Origin: Ancistrus triradiatus
Lineage: Eukaryota > Chordata > Actinopteri > Siluriformes > Loricariidae
NCBI GenBank assembly: GCA_025084515.1
Contig: JAJAGP010000957.1
Coordinates: forward strand, 1-64,000
Reading direction: 5' to 3'
Length of the DNA stretch: 64,000 nt
Shown: positions 1 to 9,272 of the stretch, in pieces
Position numbering within the stretch: the first letter of the stretch is position 1
Layout of the letters: the number at the start of each line of letters is the position of its first letter
Position numbers and translations under genes: made by a program
Notes under the pieces: model-generated
Seen by the model: the letters and a program-made list of their open reading frames with translations, nothing else
Database searches by the model: none
What the model was told of the DNA's origin: nothing

Positions 1-198
1 TCGGCAGTTACGCTGACACACACAAAGTCTCACTTTATTCTTTATCTGAAGTTTGTTTGCATTTTATTAATTATTGTTTTATTTATCTCGCTCATTTCAG
101 TTCATTACTACCATCTGGAGCTGACTGCTATTGGGTCCTAATATCCTTTTCTTTTACTTTCACGATTCGCCATCGTGTTTGCATGGCGAACCGTAACA
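1..198. other. Unassigned left edge
   Basis: AT-rich sequence with no recognised gene or repeat. The similarity to family D Tc1-like DNA begins abruptly at about 199, so this is the flank of a truncated fragment. Confidence 0.5.
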
Positions 199-636
199 CT
201 TTATTCTTCTTTAACCATTCTTTGGTAGAACGATTTGTGTGCTTAGGGTCATTGTCTTGCTGCAGGACCCACCTTCTCTTGAGATTCAGTTCATGGACAG
301 ATGTCCTGACATTTTCCTACAGAGTTCTCTGATATAATTCAGAATTCATTGTTCCATCAATGATGTCAAGCCGTCCTGACCCAGATGAAGCAAGACAGGC
401 CCAAACCATGATACTACCACCACCATATTTCACTGATAGGATAAGGTTCATATGCTGGAATACAGTGTTTTCCTTTCTCCAAAGATAACGCTTTTCTTTT
501 AAACCAAAAGGTTCTTTTTTGGTCTCATCCGTCCACAAAACATTCTTCCAATAGCCAATGTTCTTTTTGGAGAGCATTGGCTTTCTCCTTGCAACCCTGT
601 CCTGCACACCATTGTTGTTCAGTGTTCTTCTGATGT
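199..636 (-). pseudogene. Family D Tc1-like transposase remnant
   Basis: Internal fragment of a Tc1-like DDE transposase, the enzyme that cuts and pastes the element at TA sites. Read on the minus strand from about 636 to 317 it shows NNNGVQDRVARRKP, then the first catalytic block LWTDETK, and GGGSIMVWACL; the remaining DNA down to 199 is homologous to the family D copies at 35203 and 51478. Compared with the copy at 52045-52512, about 17 residues between SKKNI and YWKN are missing in frame. Both ends of the element and its inverted repeats are absent. The open frame continues past 636 into an unrelated tandem repeat, so the long reading frame there is an accident of fusion. Confidence 0.85.
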
Positions 637-1075
637 TGTCCCAGAGTCTGTACACAGGAGGCCCAACCAGACGACGCCTGTACAGAGGACACAAGTCTTG
701 GAGACTGTCCCGATGCCCATCCAGGGGCATCTGAGGACTTCCAGACAGAGTCAGCCTGTCTTCGAGAGGCCTGCACAGAGTCCGCCTGTCTCCAAGAGGC
801 TGTCCCCAAGGCCGTCTGTTTCCAAGAGGCCATCCCAGAGGTCGTCTGCTCAAGTGAGGCCTTCCCAAAGGCCGGCCACTCAAGCGAGGCTTTCCCAGAG
901 GCCGCCCGCTCAAGCGAGGCCTTCCCAGAGGCCGTCTGCCCAAGTGAGGCCTTCCCAGAGGCCGTCTGCCCAAGTGAGGCCTTCCCAGAGGCCGTCTGCC
1001 CAAGTGAGGCCTTCCCAGAGGCCGCCTGCCCAAGTGAGGCCTTCCCAGAGGCCGCCTGCTCTAGTGAGGCCTAAA
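637..1075 (+). repeat. 30-bp tandem repeat, Pro/Ser/Arg/Gln coding
   Basis: From about 690 to 1075 a 30-bp unit containing gaggccttcccagaggccg repeats about a dozen times, with the last five units nearly identical. On the plus strand it stays open and encodes a decapeptide of the type QVRPSQRPSA (frame 698-1114). The same gaggccttc-cagagg core occurs in the 27-bp repeats of the LTR element at 21719-25466, so this is probably a piece of the internal repeat region of a related element, now joined to a family D fragment. No LTR is seen beside it. I see no independent sign that it is a host gene. Confidence 0.75.
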
Positions 1076-1929
1076 GTACTAAACTGTAATGGATCACTAC
1101 TAATTTGTAGATAGCAAAGCTAATGTTTACAGTACTCCCTATGTTTCTGATCTTACTGCAAGCTCATTTTCAATGCGATTTGCACTATTCCATTAAAATA
1201 CTGGTTATTTTAGGTTTTACTATAGCACAATGATTATTCAGGGCTTCAATTGAAATAAACACTTAGGCCAACATATTTCTTCACCTCCAGGCTTCTAATT
1301 TCATCATTTAAGTTCCATTTGGGAAGATTAAATACAGAAAAAACAAAAAACGCCTTTTATTTTTTGGGTTTATAATGTGTGTGTGGATGCTGGTGAGTGA
1401 ACATTATCCATGCTGTACATTTTATATTTCACCAGGGACTTGTAAAGCTAAATCTAACATTTGGAACAGATACAATAAAGTATTCAAGAGTTACACAGCT
1501 TTTTTAGTATTGATCACCATTCATCTCGAAATGGGTCAACACCTCTAAAAACATGAATAAAAAGAAGCCTGTCATCATAAATCAATTGTTTGCAATTGTT
1601 TTTGTATGTCTTTTGTAATAGAACAAACAAATATTAGTCAGAATTCAGCGTTATTTTGCCATTTATCTGAATAAATCACGCTAAATGTAGTCCTCTGCAT
1701 TGATGGAAAAGGCTGTTTTTCAGCCTGTGTGAGATTTCACCCCCCCCCCCACCCCTTACTTGAAGACAATGAAGTGAACAGGACACGAATTAGATGAGTA
1801 ATATTTTATATTATATAGTATTATTTTGTTGTAATTCCTCATTAACATTAGTGCAAGTTGGACAAAATGTACACAAGCTTAATCAGTACAGTTAACATGC
1901 AAAACTACTGTTAGTAAACTAAAAACTTT
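1076..1929. other. No gene recognised
   Basis: AT-rich sequence with many stops in all frames. The only landmark is a short C tract near 1741-1751. Nothing recognised. Confidence 0.6.
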
Positions 1930-2449
1930 ACGTTTACTTTACGTTACCGCCATGACGTTTCTTTACTGACACGCCCTCACCTCGGAAAGTCGGGGCTTAT
2001 CGAAAAATCCGAGTTTCCCACTGGTAAATACGACATTGCGGTGACGTTTATGTGATCTCATCTCGTAGATACGATATTTCCGACACCACTTGAAGGAAGC
2101 ATTAGACTGTTGGCTTTCCAAAGGAAGGGGTGTCGTCCAATCAGCGCTAACACACAACGTGCCATTTTACATACTGCCTAGGAACAGCTCCCACCTCTCT
2201 ATGATTTGACTGGCTGGAAAAAAAAACGCCAACCAATGACATTTGGAAGCTCACGAACAAATAACGAACTGAGTACTTACAGAGCCCTCCCATAGGGGAT
2301 ATCTTATGTTCCCTTTCGAGGGTACATCGTGTTTTGTACTGAGAACACAGCCAAAGAATGCTCATCTTCGGTTACACTGGAAATGAATGGACGACTGAGC
2401 AAATGAAAAACGGACTTTACTGACATTTTATCTGGAGTTTAACGGTATC
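1930..2449 (+). promoter_or_regulatory. Candidate CpG-rich promoter
   Basis: CpG dinucleotides are clearly denser here than in the flanks. Two CCAAT boxes are visible, at about 2137 (gtccaatcagcgc) and 2233 (aaccaatgac), and CRE-like tgacgt or tgacg cores near 1952 and 2042. No TATA box is seen near the likely start. The block ends at an ATG followed 17 bases later by a consensus splice donor. What is seen is base composition and motifs; that it is a working promoter is inference. It could also be the end of an unrecognised repeat. Confidence 0.3.
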
Positions 2450-2466
2450 ATGGAGTTGTTTAGACG
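2450..2466 (+). CDS. Candidate first coding exon (MELFR), product unknown
   Basis: The ATG at 2450 opens five codons (Met-Glu-Leu-Phe-Arg plus two bases) and is followed directly by gtaagt, a perfect vertebrate splice donor, at 2467. It lies just downstream of the CpG-rich CCAAT-box block. No later exon can be recognised in the window, so the product is unknown. A chance ATG near a GTAAGT is quite possible; the value of the call is the combination with the promoter-like block. Confidence 0.15.
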
Positions 2467-2820
2467 GTAAGTGAATTTTCTATGATAAAATCAAAAGTTA
2501 TTTTACATCCTAAGTATATTTTAAAAGGCAAAATAGTTGGGGAGGTATGGTTATTTATGTAAACAAACATGGCAGACAGCTGTGTTTGGTATGTGATTTC
2601 TGGCGAATGGCTGCATGTAGACGGTTGAAACTGTGTATACACTGCTTGGACTGTGTATTAAGAATGTTTTAAATTATTAAGAATTCAAAAAATGTCGACC
2701 TAGTTGGCCCGTATATGGGCCCGCTAGGGGGAGCTTCTGCAGTAATGCTATGAAATTAAACACTAGCGTTACACACAGTTTCACTGCGAAAGTGGTGTAG
2801 TTTACAAAAATCCTAGACCA
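2467..2820. other. No gene recognised
   Basis: AT-rich, with a short palindrome-like GC patch near 2700-2735. It would be intron if the exon at 2450 is real. Nothing else recognised. Confidence 0.5.
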
Positions 2821-2824
2821 CAAG

Positions 2825-3000
2825 TGAAAATGATTCAGCAGGATAATGACCCAAAGAAGATCAATGAATGCTGACTGTTATGGACTTTCCTCCACATTCA
2901 TATGGCCTACACCCCATTGAAAATTTATGGGGGCACTTGAAGACAGAAAGAAAAGCATTGAGAAGCATTGTTTTGGAGTACATGCCAGCTCACATGTATG
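2825..3000 (+). pseudogene. Tc1-like transposase C-terminal fragment
   Basis: Plus-strand translation gives QQDNDPKK, matching the second catalytic Asp block of Tc1 transposases, and after a frame change HPIENLWGHLKTE, the block carrying the third catalytic acid (E). The catalytic spacing is close to the DD34E arrangement. The fragment is only about 130-170 bp, has no inverted repeats and is frameshifted, so it is a dead relic. It differs from families A, B and D. Confidence 0.8.
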
Positions 3001-4334
3001 CTGATCAGTATAGTGAGCCTGAAGTTCATGAAACCTTTTTCTCAAATATTCAACTTTTTACTCAAATTATTGAGATTCAAATTGTTTTCCTATGATTTGT
3101 AATAAAAAACACTGTACAAGTATGCATTTTATACGTTTGTGGTTAATAAATTATCTTTTTTATTAAGATAATTTACCTACCTAACCCATATATTACCTGG
3201 GGAGATATAGTAGCTGTTGTAGTACAGCAGTTGAGACTCACGTAACAGCACAGCTTCTGTTGCAGAAAGTTTTAGTAGACACCTGCAGCGTAAGCAGACT
3301 AAATGACCCTTTTAATGTGTTAATGCATATCTAGAAGATTTCTAATATTTCTTCTTTCTTTTATAGTAGTTTAAAATAAATCATATTTTATCTTGTATGA
3401 AAAAACATAATTAGAAAATGTAATAGTCTAATTCACAAAATGCAATTCTTGGTTGTGGGAGTCTTTATTTATTTATTTATTTGTAATTGTAACTGTTTGT
3501 GGCAATAGACAATTATAGGGTTACTAATATTTAAATGCATTCAAATACAATCGTTGTGAGTGATTACATTCCAGATTCATGATAAGACAGTGCTGTCTGT
3601 GGTAATTATATCTTCTATGTCACTTACTTGTCTTCATGTAATTAAATTGAATGGTTTGGATTGCAAAACCATCATTATCATCATCTCCACTGCTGATTCT
3701 GATTCTTTTTAATTAATCGTGGTTTAGGATTTTCACTTGATGCCTTCATCCTTACTGCCAAAATTAGATGTGTAGTGTTGCTACATATATTGTTTGCAGT
3801 CACATGAGTATGCTTTTTGGCACTGAGTTGCTAAGGTTTCTAATTATTTGCAGCTATGAGAGAATTATATGCACGGAGTACAGATGTTTTATCTCACCTA
3901 AAGTGGAAGTGATTACAGACATTGAGGTAATGTGCTTTAGTACACTAAAAAATACTACATTAAAAGGTTTCCATTATTAATAATCTTATACTTAACACAG
4001 TAGCAGCTAAAAAGCGAAGCCTATTTTAGATAACCTGCATTTTCTTGTAAGTACATGAAGTACATAGACATGTAATAAGCATTTTCATCCTTACTTTCAA
4101 CTTACTCATTCTTGTTTTAACCCCACATTTTTGCTCACAGTCACAGGACCTTCAGCACCTATTGCCAGAGAACATGTGCCCTGGATGGGATGCCAGTCCA
4201 TCACTGGCAGCGGTAGCTGTGTGACAGTAGGTGGCTGGTTTGGACCCAGATGCACAGCAATACTGGTTTCACCATCTGGGTAACACTAGAGGTGAAACCT
4301 GACTAACCTGGTATAACCTTCGCTTACAATCATA
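3001..4334. other. No gene recognised; one repeat-like patch
   Basis: AT-rich DNA without convincing coding sequence. Around 4141-4310 a less AT-rich patch containing ctggatgggatgccagtcc resembles a dispersed vertebrate repeat, but I cannot name it. A short (attt)n run is near 3464-3482. Confidence 0.45.
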
Positions 4335-4389
4335 TATATATATATACACACACATATATATATACACACACATATATATATATATATAT
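4335..4389. repeat. (TA)n/(CA)n compound microsatellite
   Basis: Alternating blocks of (TA)n and (CA)n over about 55 bp. Confidence 0.9.
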
Positions 4390-4452
4390 GATGAAAATTA
4401 CATACCTCTCTCATCTTTCTAAATAGCAGAACTTGCATAATCAGTGGCTTAT
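4388..4452. mobile_element. Solo family B terminal inverted repeat fragment
   Basis: The segment starting gatgaaaattacatacctct matches the outer part of the right end of the family B element at 44272-45855 (gatgaaaatcacagacctct). It is cut off before the terminal ccccactg, and no family B body adjoins it on the left. It lies about 10 bp before the family A copy. Confidence 0.7.
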
Positions 4453-4462
4453 AATCATATAT

Positions 4463-5388
4463 ATGAAAGAATTAAATATTCTCATTGAATACTTTGTTCT
4501 GTACAAAGTTGAATGTGCTGACAACAAAATCACACAAAAAATCATCAATGGAAATCAAATTTATTAACCAATGGAGGCCTGGATTTGGAGTCACACGCAA
4601 AATTAAAGTGGAACAACACACTACAGGCAGATCCAACATTGATGTAATGTCTTTAAAACAAGTCAAAATGAGGCTCAGTATTGTGTGTGGCCTCCACGTG
4701 CCTGTATGACCTCCCTACAATGCCTGGGCATGCTCCTGATGAGGTGGCGGGTGGTCTCCTGAGGGATCTCCTCCCAGACCTGAACTAAAGCATCCGCCAA
4801 CTCCTGGACAGTCTGTGGTGCAACGTGACGTTGGTGGATAGAGCGAGACAAGATGTCCCAGATGTGCTCCATCGGATTCAGGTCTGGGGACTGGGCGGGT
4901 CAGTCCATAGTTTCAATGTGTCCTGTGCGGCCCTCCAAAGAAATGCCACCCCACATCATTACAGACCCACTGCCAAACCGATCATGCTGAAGGATGTTGC
5001 AGGCAGCAGATCGCTCTCCACGGCGTCTCCAGACTCTGTCACGTCTGTCACATGTGCTCAGTGTGAATCTGCTTTCATCTGTGAAGAGCACAGGGTGCCA
5101 GTGGCGAATTTGCCAATCCTGTTGTTCTCTGGCTAATGCCAAGCATCCTGCACGGTGTTGGGCTGTGAGCACAACCCCCATCTGTGGACGTCGGACCCTC
5201 ATACGATCCTCATGGAGTCCGTTTCTAACCGTTTGTGCAGACACATGCACATTTGCAGGGCTCTGGCAGTGCTCCTCCTGTTCCTCCTTGCACAAAGACG
5301 GAGGTAGCGGTCCTGCTGCTGGGTTGTTGCCCTCCTACGGCCTCCTCCACGTCTCCTGGTGTACTGGCCTGTCTCTTGGTAGCGCCTG
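4463..5388 (-). mobile_element. Family A Tc1-like element, truncated copy
   Basis: Closely similar to the family A copy at 61852-63409. The minus-strand transposase pieces are readable: the N-terminal part (5199-5423 region, YQETGQYTRRRGGGRR), the middle (about 4910-5280, with LFTDESRF carrying the first catalytic Asp and MMWGGISLEG) and the C-terminus (4675-4872, EHIWDILSRSIHQRHVAPQT ending GGHTQY). Relative to the second copy about 150-200 bp between the GGIS block and the catalytic HIWD block are deleted near 4916, which removes the second catalytic Asp. The left inverted repeat is absent, and the right side is replaced at about 5388 by a family B element. It cannot encode active enzyme. 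Confidence 0.88.
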
Positions 5389-6730
5389 GTCATCCACAAA
5401 CAAGCAAGATTTCTGGCTCTCACAGACCTGTAACTTCTTCTTTAAGAAGCTCTTCTGTTCTCCACTTGTTACCTGTATTAATGGCACCTGTTTGACGTTG
5501 TTTTCTGTATAAAAGACACTTGTCCACAGCCTCAAACAGTCAGACTCCAAACTCAACCATGGCCATGACCAAAGAGCTGTCGAAGGACACAAGGAAAAAA
5601 ATTGTAGACCTGCAGCAGGCTGGGAAGAGTGAAACTACAATAGGCAAGCAGGTTGGTGTGAATAAATCAACTGTGGGAGCAATGGAAGACATACCAGACC
5701 ATTGATAATCTCCCTCGATTTGGGGCCCCACGCAAGATCCCATAACGTGGGGTCAAAATGATCATGAGAACAGTGAGCAAAAATCTCAGAACTACACGGA
5801 GGGACCTGATGAATGACCTGCAGAGAGCTGGGTCCAAAGCAACAAAGGCTACCATCAGTTACACACTACGCCGAGAGGGACTCAGATCCTGCAGTGCCAG
5901 GTGTGTCCCCCTGCTTAAGCCAGTACATGTCCAGGCTCGTTTGAAGCTTGCCAGAGAGCATATGGATGATCCAGAAGAAGATTGGGAGAATATCATGTGG
6001 TCAGACGAAACCAAAATATAACCTTTTGGTAAAAACTCAACTTGTGTTTGGAGGAAGAAGAATGCTGAGGTGCACCATACCTGCTGTGAAGCATGGGGGT
6101 GGAAACATCATGCTGTAGGGCTGTTTCTCTGCAAAGGGGACAGAACGACTGATCCATGTTAAGGGAAGAATGAACGGGGCCATGTATCGTGAGATTTTAA
6201 TATAAAACCGCCTTCCATCAGTGAGAGCATTGAAGGTGGAACGTGGCTGGGTCTTCCAGCATGACAATGATCCCAAACACACTGCTCGGGCAATGAAGGA
6301 GTGGCTCCGTAAAAAGCATTTCAAGGTCCTGGAGTGGCCTAGCCAATCTCCAGACCTCAAGCCCATAGAAAATTTGTGGAGGGAGTTGAAAGTCCGTGTT
6401 GCCCCAAAACAGCACTGCTCTAGAGGAGATCTGCATGGAGTAATGGGCCAAAATACCAGCTACAGTGTGTGCAAACCTGGTAAAGACTTACAGGAAACGT
6501 TTGATCTCTGTCATTGCCAACAAAGTTTTGTTTGCACAAAGTTACTGAGTTTAACCAATTTATTGACCAAATACTTATTTCCACCATATGTACAATTAAT
6601 TTTTTTTTTAAATCTTACAATGTGATTTTCTGGATTTTTTTTTTCTCATTTTGTTTGAAGTGTACCTATGTTTGAAGTGTTCTCATAGCTGAAGTGTACC
6701 TATGATGAAAAACTTACAGACCTTTTGCTG
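5389..6730 (+). mobile_element. Family B Tc1-like element, copy 1
   Basis: Plus-strand family B element. The 5' inverted repeat is missing: the sequence begins inside the 5' leader at the junction with family A. The 3' repeat is partly present (aagtgtacctatgatgaaaa, ending about 6730 at a TA microsatellite). The transposase frame starts with ATG at 5559 and continues in three broken frames to about 6520. Family B elements of this type carry long inverted repeats of about 200 bp starting cagtggggcaaaaa, as the copies at 32346 and 44272 show. Confidence 0.9.
5559..6520 (+). pseudogene. Family B Tc1-like transposase, frameshifted
   Basis: The start is chosen at MAMTKELSKDTRKKIVDLQQ, the usual N-terminus beginning the first helix-turn-helix. 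The second DNA-binding part follows (RRDLMNDLQRAGSKATKATI, frame 5758-6021) and ends at WSDETKI with the first catalytic Asp, where an in-frame stop follows. The frame 6221-6625 holds FQHDNDPKHT (second Asp) and LKPIENLWREL (third acid), the DD34E pattern of the Tc1 group. Shortly after, near 6401, an 11-bp deletion relative to the copy at 17218 shifts the frame so the true C-terminus is lost. At least three lesions make it a pseudogene. Confidence 0.9.
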
Positions 6731-6736
6731 TATATA

Positions 6737-6778
<42 letters not shown>

Positions 6779-6850
6779 CATATATATATATATTATATAT
6801 ATCATACTATATATATATATATATATATATAAATATATATATATATATTA
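6731..6850. repeat. (TA)n microsatellite
   Basis: About 115 bp of nearly pure TA dinucleotide with small interruptions, directly abutting the truncated 3' end of the family B element. Confidence 0.95.
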
Positions 6851-6929
6851 AACGAAACAAAAGTAAAATGTTTTGAGGGATGGATTGAGTGTGTTTGTGC
6901 AGCTGTGAGTGGGAATGTTTTTCCCTGAA

Positions 6930-7137
6930 TGCAATCTACCACAAACGAATACTTGAAGATTCATTTATTTTCAATTGTACTTTCCTGCCCATCTTTTTTT
7001 GCTTCAGGCTTCTGATTTTCTTTCAACTTGTCCAACATTTCTGTGTAACTTTTATCTTATGTCAGGGATATCTCTCCTCTTTCTTACATATTCCGCTTTT
7101 TCATGTACACACTTGACAAAAACAAAATAAAGCACCT
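6930..7137 (+). repeat. Direct duplication, copy 1
   Basis: Closely similar to 7598-7807, including aatctaccacaaac, aacttgtccaacatttctgt and tcttatgtcagggatat. The last 25 or so bases (cacttgacaaaaacaaaata) are the start of a family C inverted repeat, which continues only in copy 2. The duplication therefore happened after family C had inserted. Confidence 0.85.
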
Positions 7138-7162
7138 TCTTACATGCATTTCATTATCTTGA

Positions 7163-7181
7163 TTTTTTTTTTTTTTTTTTT
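7163..7181. repeat. Poly(T) run
   Basis: About 19 consecutive T. Read on the minus strand it would be a poly(A) tail, which could mark a retrocopied insert ending here, but no source gene is recognised. Confidence 0.8.
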
Positions 7182-7239
7182 GTTGTGTTTCAAATGCTTT
7201 CACAGTTTAATATTCAATTCTTTCTCTCGGTTTTCACGC

Positions 7240-7464
7240 TTTCCTGTAGCGTCGGTTTTGGGGAGCCGTTCCTTTGCCCTCCCCCTTTCCGTCTTCCTAC
7301 CTCCCTATCCTCTTTCGCTACGACACAGAGAACTAACTGGATCCCTCTCCTCCACTATCCCGTCTTGAAGGATACACGGGAGTAACACGACGGAAACGGA
7401 ATCCCACGTCATCCTCAGGCCTTCCCCGTCCGTGAGTGCGTTCATTCACGAGTAGCCTACACAT
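7240..7464 (+). promoter_or_regulatory. Candidate CpG-rich promoter / 5' leader
   Basis: CpG density rises sharply between about 7240 and 7500 relative to both flanks. The block lies between the two copies of the 208-bp duplication and runs up to an ATG with a good upstream context. No TATA box is obvious. The observation is composition; function is inference. It might instead be the edge of an unrecognised retroelement, as LTRs in this window are also CpG-rich. Confidence 0.25.
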
Positions 7465-7513
7465 ATGCCAAGCGGCGAGGGAACAAATCAACCCTTTGGG
7501 TTAGTCAGAAAAG
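7465..7513 (+). CDS. Candidate first coding exon, product unknown
   Basis: ATG at 7465 opens 16 codons (MPSGEGTNQPFGLVRK) followed at 7514 by gtaagag, a good splice donor. Codons use CpG-containing triplets unlike the flanking debris. Without splicing the frame runs on to 7803 through the AT-rich duplication, which looks non-coding. I do not recognise the peptide. Chance is a real alternative. Confidence 0.2.
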
Positions 7514-7597
7514 GTAAGAGGGATGGTTCTAAAACACTTCAGTATGCTTCTCGCTTCCTTAAAGCTACAAGGTTAAATGAGCCCCCCTCTCATGTCG

Positions 7598-7807
7598 CAA
7601 GTAATCTACCACAAACTAAGAACTTGAAGATTCATGTTATTTTTAAATGTACTTTCCTGCCCATACTTTTGCTTTCAGAGCTTCTTGATTCTCTTTTCAA
7701 CTTGTCCAACATTTCTGTGTACTTTTATCTTATGTCAGGGATATTCTCTCCTCTTTCTTACATATTCGCTTTTCATGTACACACATTGACAAAAACAAAA
7801 TAAAGCA
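7598..7807 (+). repeat. Direct duplication, copy 2
   Basis: Second copy of the segment at 6930-7137, about 668 bp downstream in the same orientation. This copy leads without a break into the family C element that starts at 7782, so it is the original arrangement. Confidence 0.85.
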
Positions 7808-8690
7808 CCCAGGTAGAAATGTAAGGTTGCAGCAAATCTCGGCATGCAGGGAAATATGTAAATTACTACAGGTGTGGTCTGATTAGTCCTGCCAGAAGAG
7901 GGTGTAAAGGTGCTTCCACTGCAGCTCTGTAAAAAGGCTCTCAGAGGCAACTTTTAGGTATTGTATCTCTTGGTGAGAGATCATTGACTGCTAGACATGC
8001 CTCTATGACACGTTTGCCCACAGCTGGGCCTGTAGATCCTCCATACTTATAGTTTGATGAGGTCCCATAAATGCTCAATTGATGATATATCTGGTGACCG
8101 GGAAGGCCAAGGAAGTGTTGCAATCTGGTGGAGACATTCCTGGGAAATGGTTGATGTGCTTGGGCGAGCATTATCCTGCTGAAAAATGCCAGTGGGAAGC
8201 CCTGCAATGAGAGGCAGCACATGTGGCCGCAGGATGTCTTGCACATATCACTTAGTTGTTAATGTTCCTCCTATCAATACTGGGGCGAAAGACTGTCATA
8301 TGCAATGGCTCCCCAGCTCATCACACCAGCAGTCGGGGCAGCATGTAGCAGATTGAATCACTCACCACGCAGCCTCCATACTCGAATCTGACTGTTGTCG
8401 AGTCCTAAACAGCACCTGGATTCATTGCTAAAGACAATATGATCCCAGTCTATAGCAGTCCAGGTTTCTTCTTCACGACACCACTGCAAACGAAGGTGAT
8501 GGTAGCTGGCTGTCAATGGCAGGACACAATGACAAAACAATTTCTTTCTGCTAAGTGCCTGGAAATGGTTTCAGCTACTTTCTTCACACTATGGCCTTTG
8601 TCATGCCCAAATGCAATCACTTTATTTTGACAATTGTTAACTTTGTGGATGCACTTCTTGAACACAGCTTATTTGCAGAAAAATGTGCAA
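7782..8690 (-). mobile_element. Family C Tc1-like element, copy 1
   Basis: The left inverted repeat begins cacattgacaaaaac and matches the ends of the copy at 15820-19190. Minus-strand frames carry transposase pieces: 8047-8244 shows GIFQQDNARPS (second catalytic Asp), SRSPDISSIEHLWDLI (third acid), and 8358-8540 shows DHIVFSNESR, where the first catalytic D appears as N. The right end is truncated near 8690, where a different repeat begins. Defective: broken frames, one catalytic residue changed, one end lost. Confidence 0.8.
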
Positions 8691-8696
8691 ACTGAG

Positions 8697-8797
8697 CAAA
8701 CAGTGAGGACCGAGACAAATTTTTCTAGTCAAAATGTGTCAAGGAACTTAATTTTGACAAGTTCCAAGGTGGTCGAGAACTGAGGTACCACAATATT
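8697..8797. mobile_element. End fragment of the cagtggtacctc DNA element
   Basis: Contains gagacaaatttttctagtca and ends ggtcgagaactgaggtacca, matching the right end of the element at 48476-49307. Only this end is present. The superfamily is not established; hAT-like is a guess from the CAGTG-type terminus. Confidence 0.6.
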
Positions 8798-8879
8798 TGC
8801 AAATTTCTGTAGGTGCTTTATCTGGGTATTTAGTTCCATTGTCATGCAACTCACTTTCCTTCTGAAGGGCAAACCATGA

Positions 8880-9066
8880 TCCACTGCTGAAGGGCAAACC
8901 ATTTCTCTCCACAAGCCATCCCTTCCAAGCCACTCCAGCCATCCCTTCATCCTGGAAGTAGATGCATATGATATTGTGGTAGGTGCTGTTCTGTCACAGA
9001 GACAGGACAAACCATCCAAGCTGTTTGCAGTCACCTCTTTGCCCCACAAGCTTACCCCCACTGAGT
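8880..9066 (+). pseudogene. Ty3/gypsy RNase H domain fragment
   Basis: The plus strand from about 8945 reads ILEVDAYDIVVGAVLSQRQ and on to HKLTPTE before a stop. This is the start of the RNase H domain of Ty3/gypsy polyproteins, where the Asp in EVD is a catalytic metal ligand; the enzyme removes RNA from the RNA-DNA hybrid in reverse transcription. The preceding HPF is consistent with the connection domain. Only about 40 codons remain, and at 9066 the Penelope-like element begins immediately. The LTR element at 37262 has a similar but clearly different RNase H, so this is another family. Confidence 0.7.
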
Positions 9067-9272
9067 GATGCATGCTCAATGATCCAGGTAAGAAAATCCC
9101 AGAAGTTGAATCTGTTCATCTGGACATAGATTTTGTTGGAGAAACGTTTCGTCACTCATCAAGTGACTTCTTCAGGCTCAGCAGTTGGAAAACTTCCCCA
9201 ATCTTATATACAGCACCTTTGCATAACGACTGGTACCACCACCATTGCATAACAATGGGACCAGTGATCAGT

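Noticed and set aside
317..1033. 238-codon minus-strand frame as one gene
   Set aside because: It is a fusion of the antisense of a tandem repeat with a decayed family D transposase.
690..1075. CRISPR-like regular 30-bp repeats
   Set aside because: The units are contiguous, with no unique spacers, are translated in one frame, and the surroundings are vertebrate transposons.
5235..5495. Plus-strand frames over the family A element
   Set aside because: Antisense of the transposase; no independent evidence.
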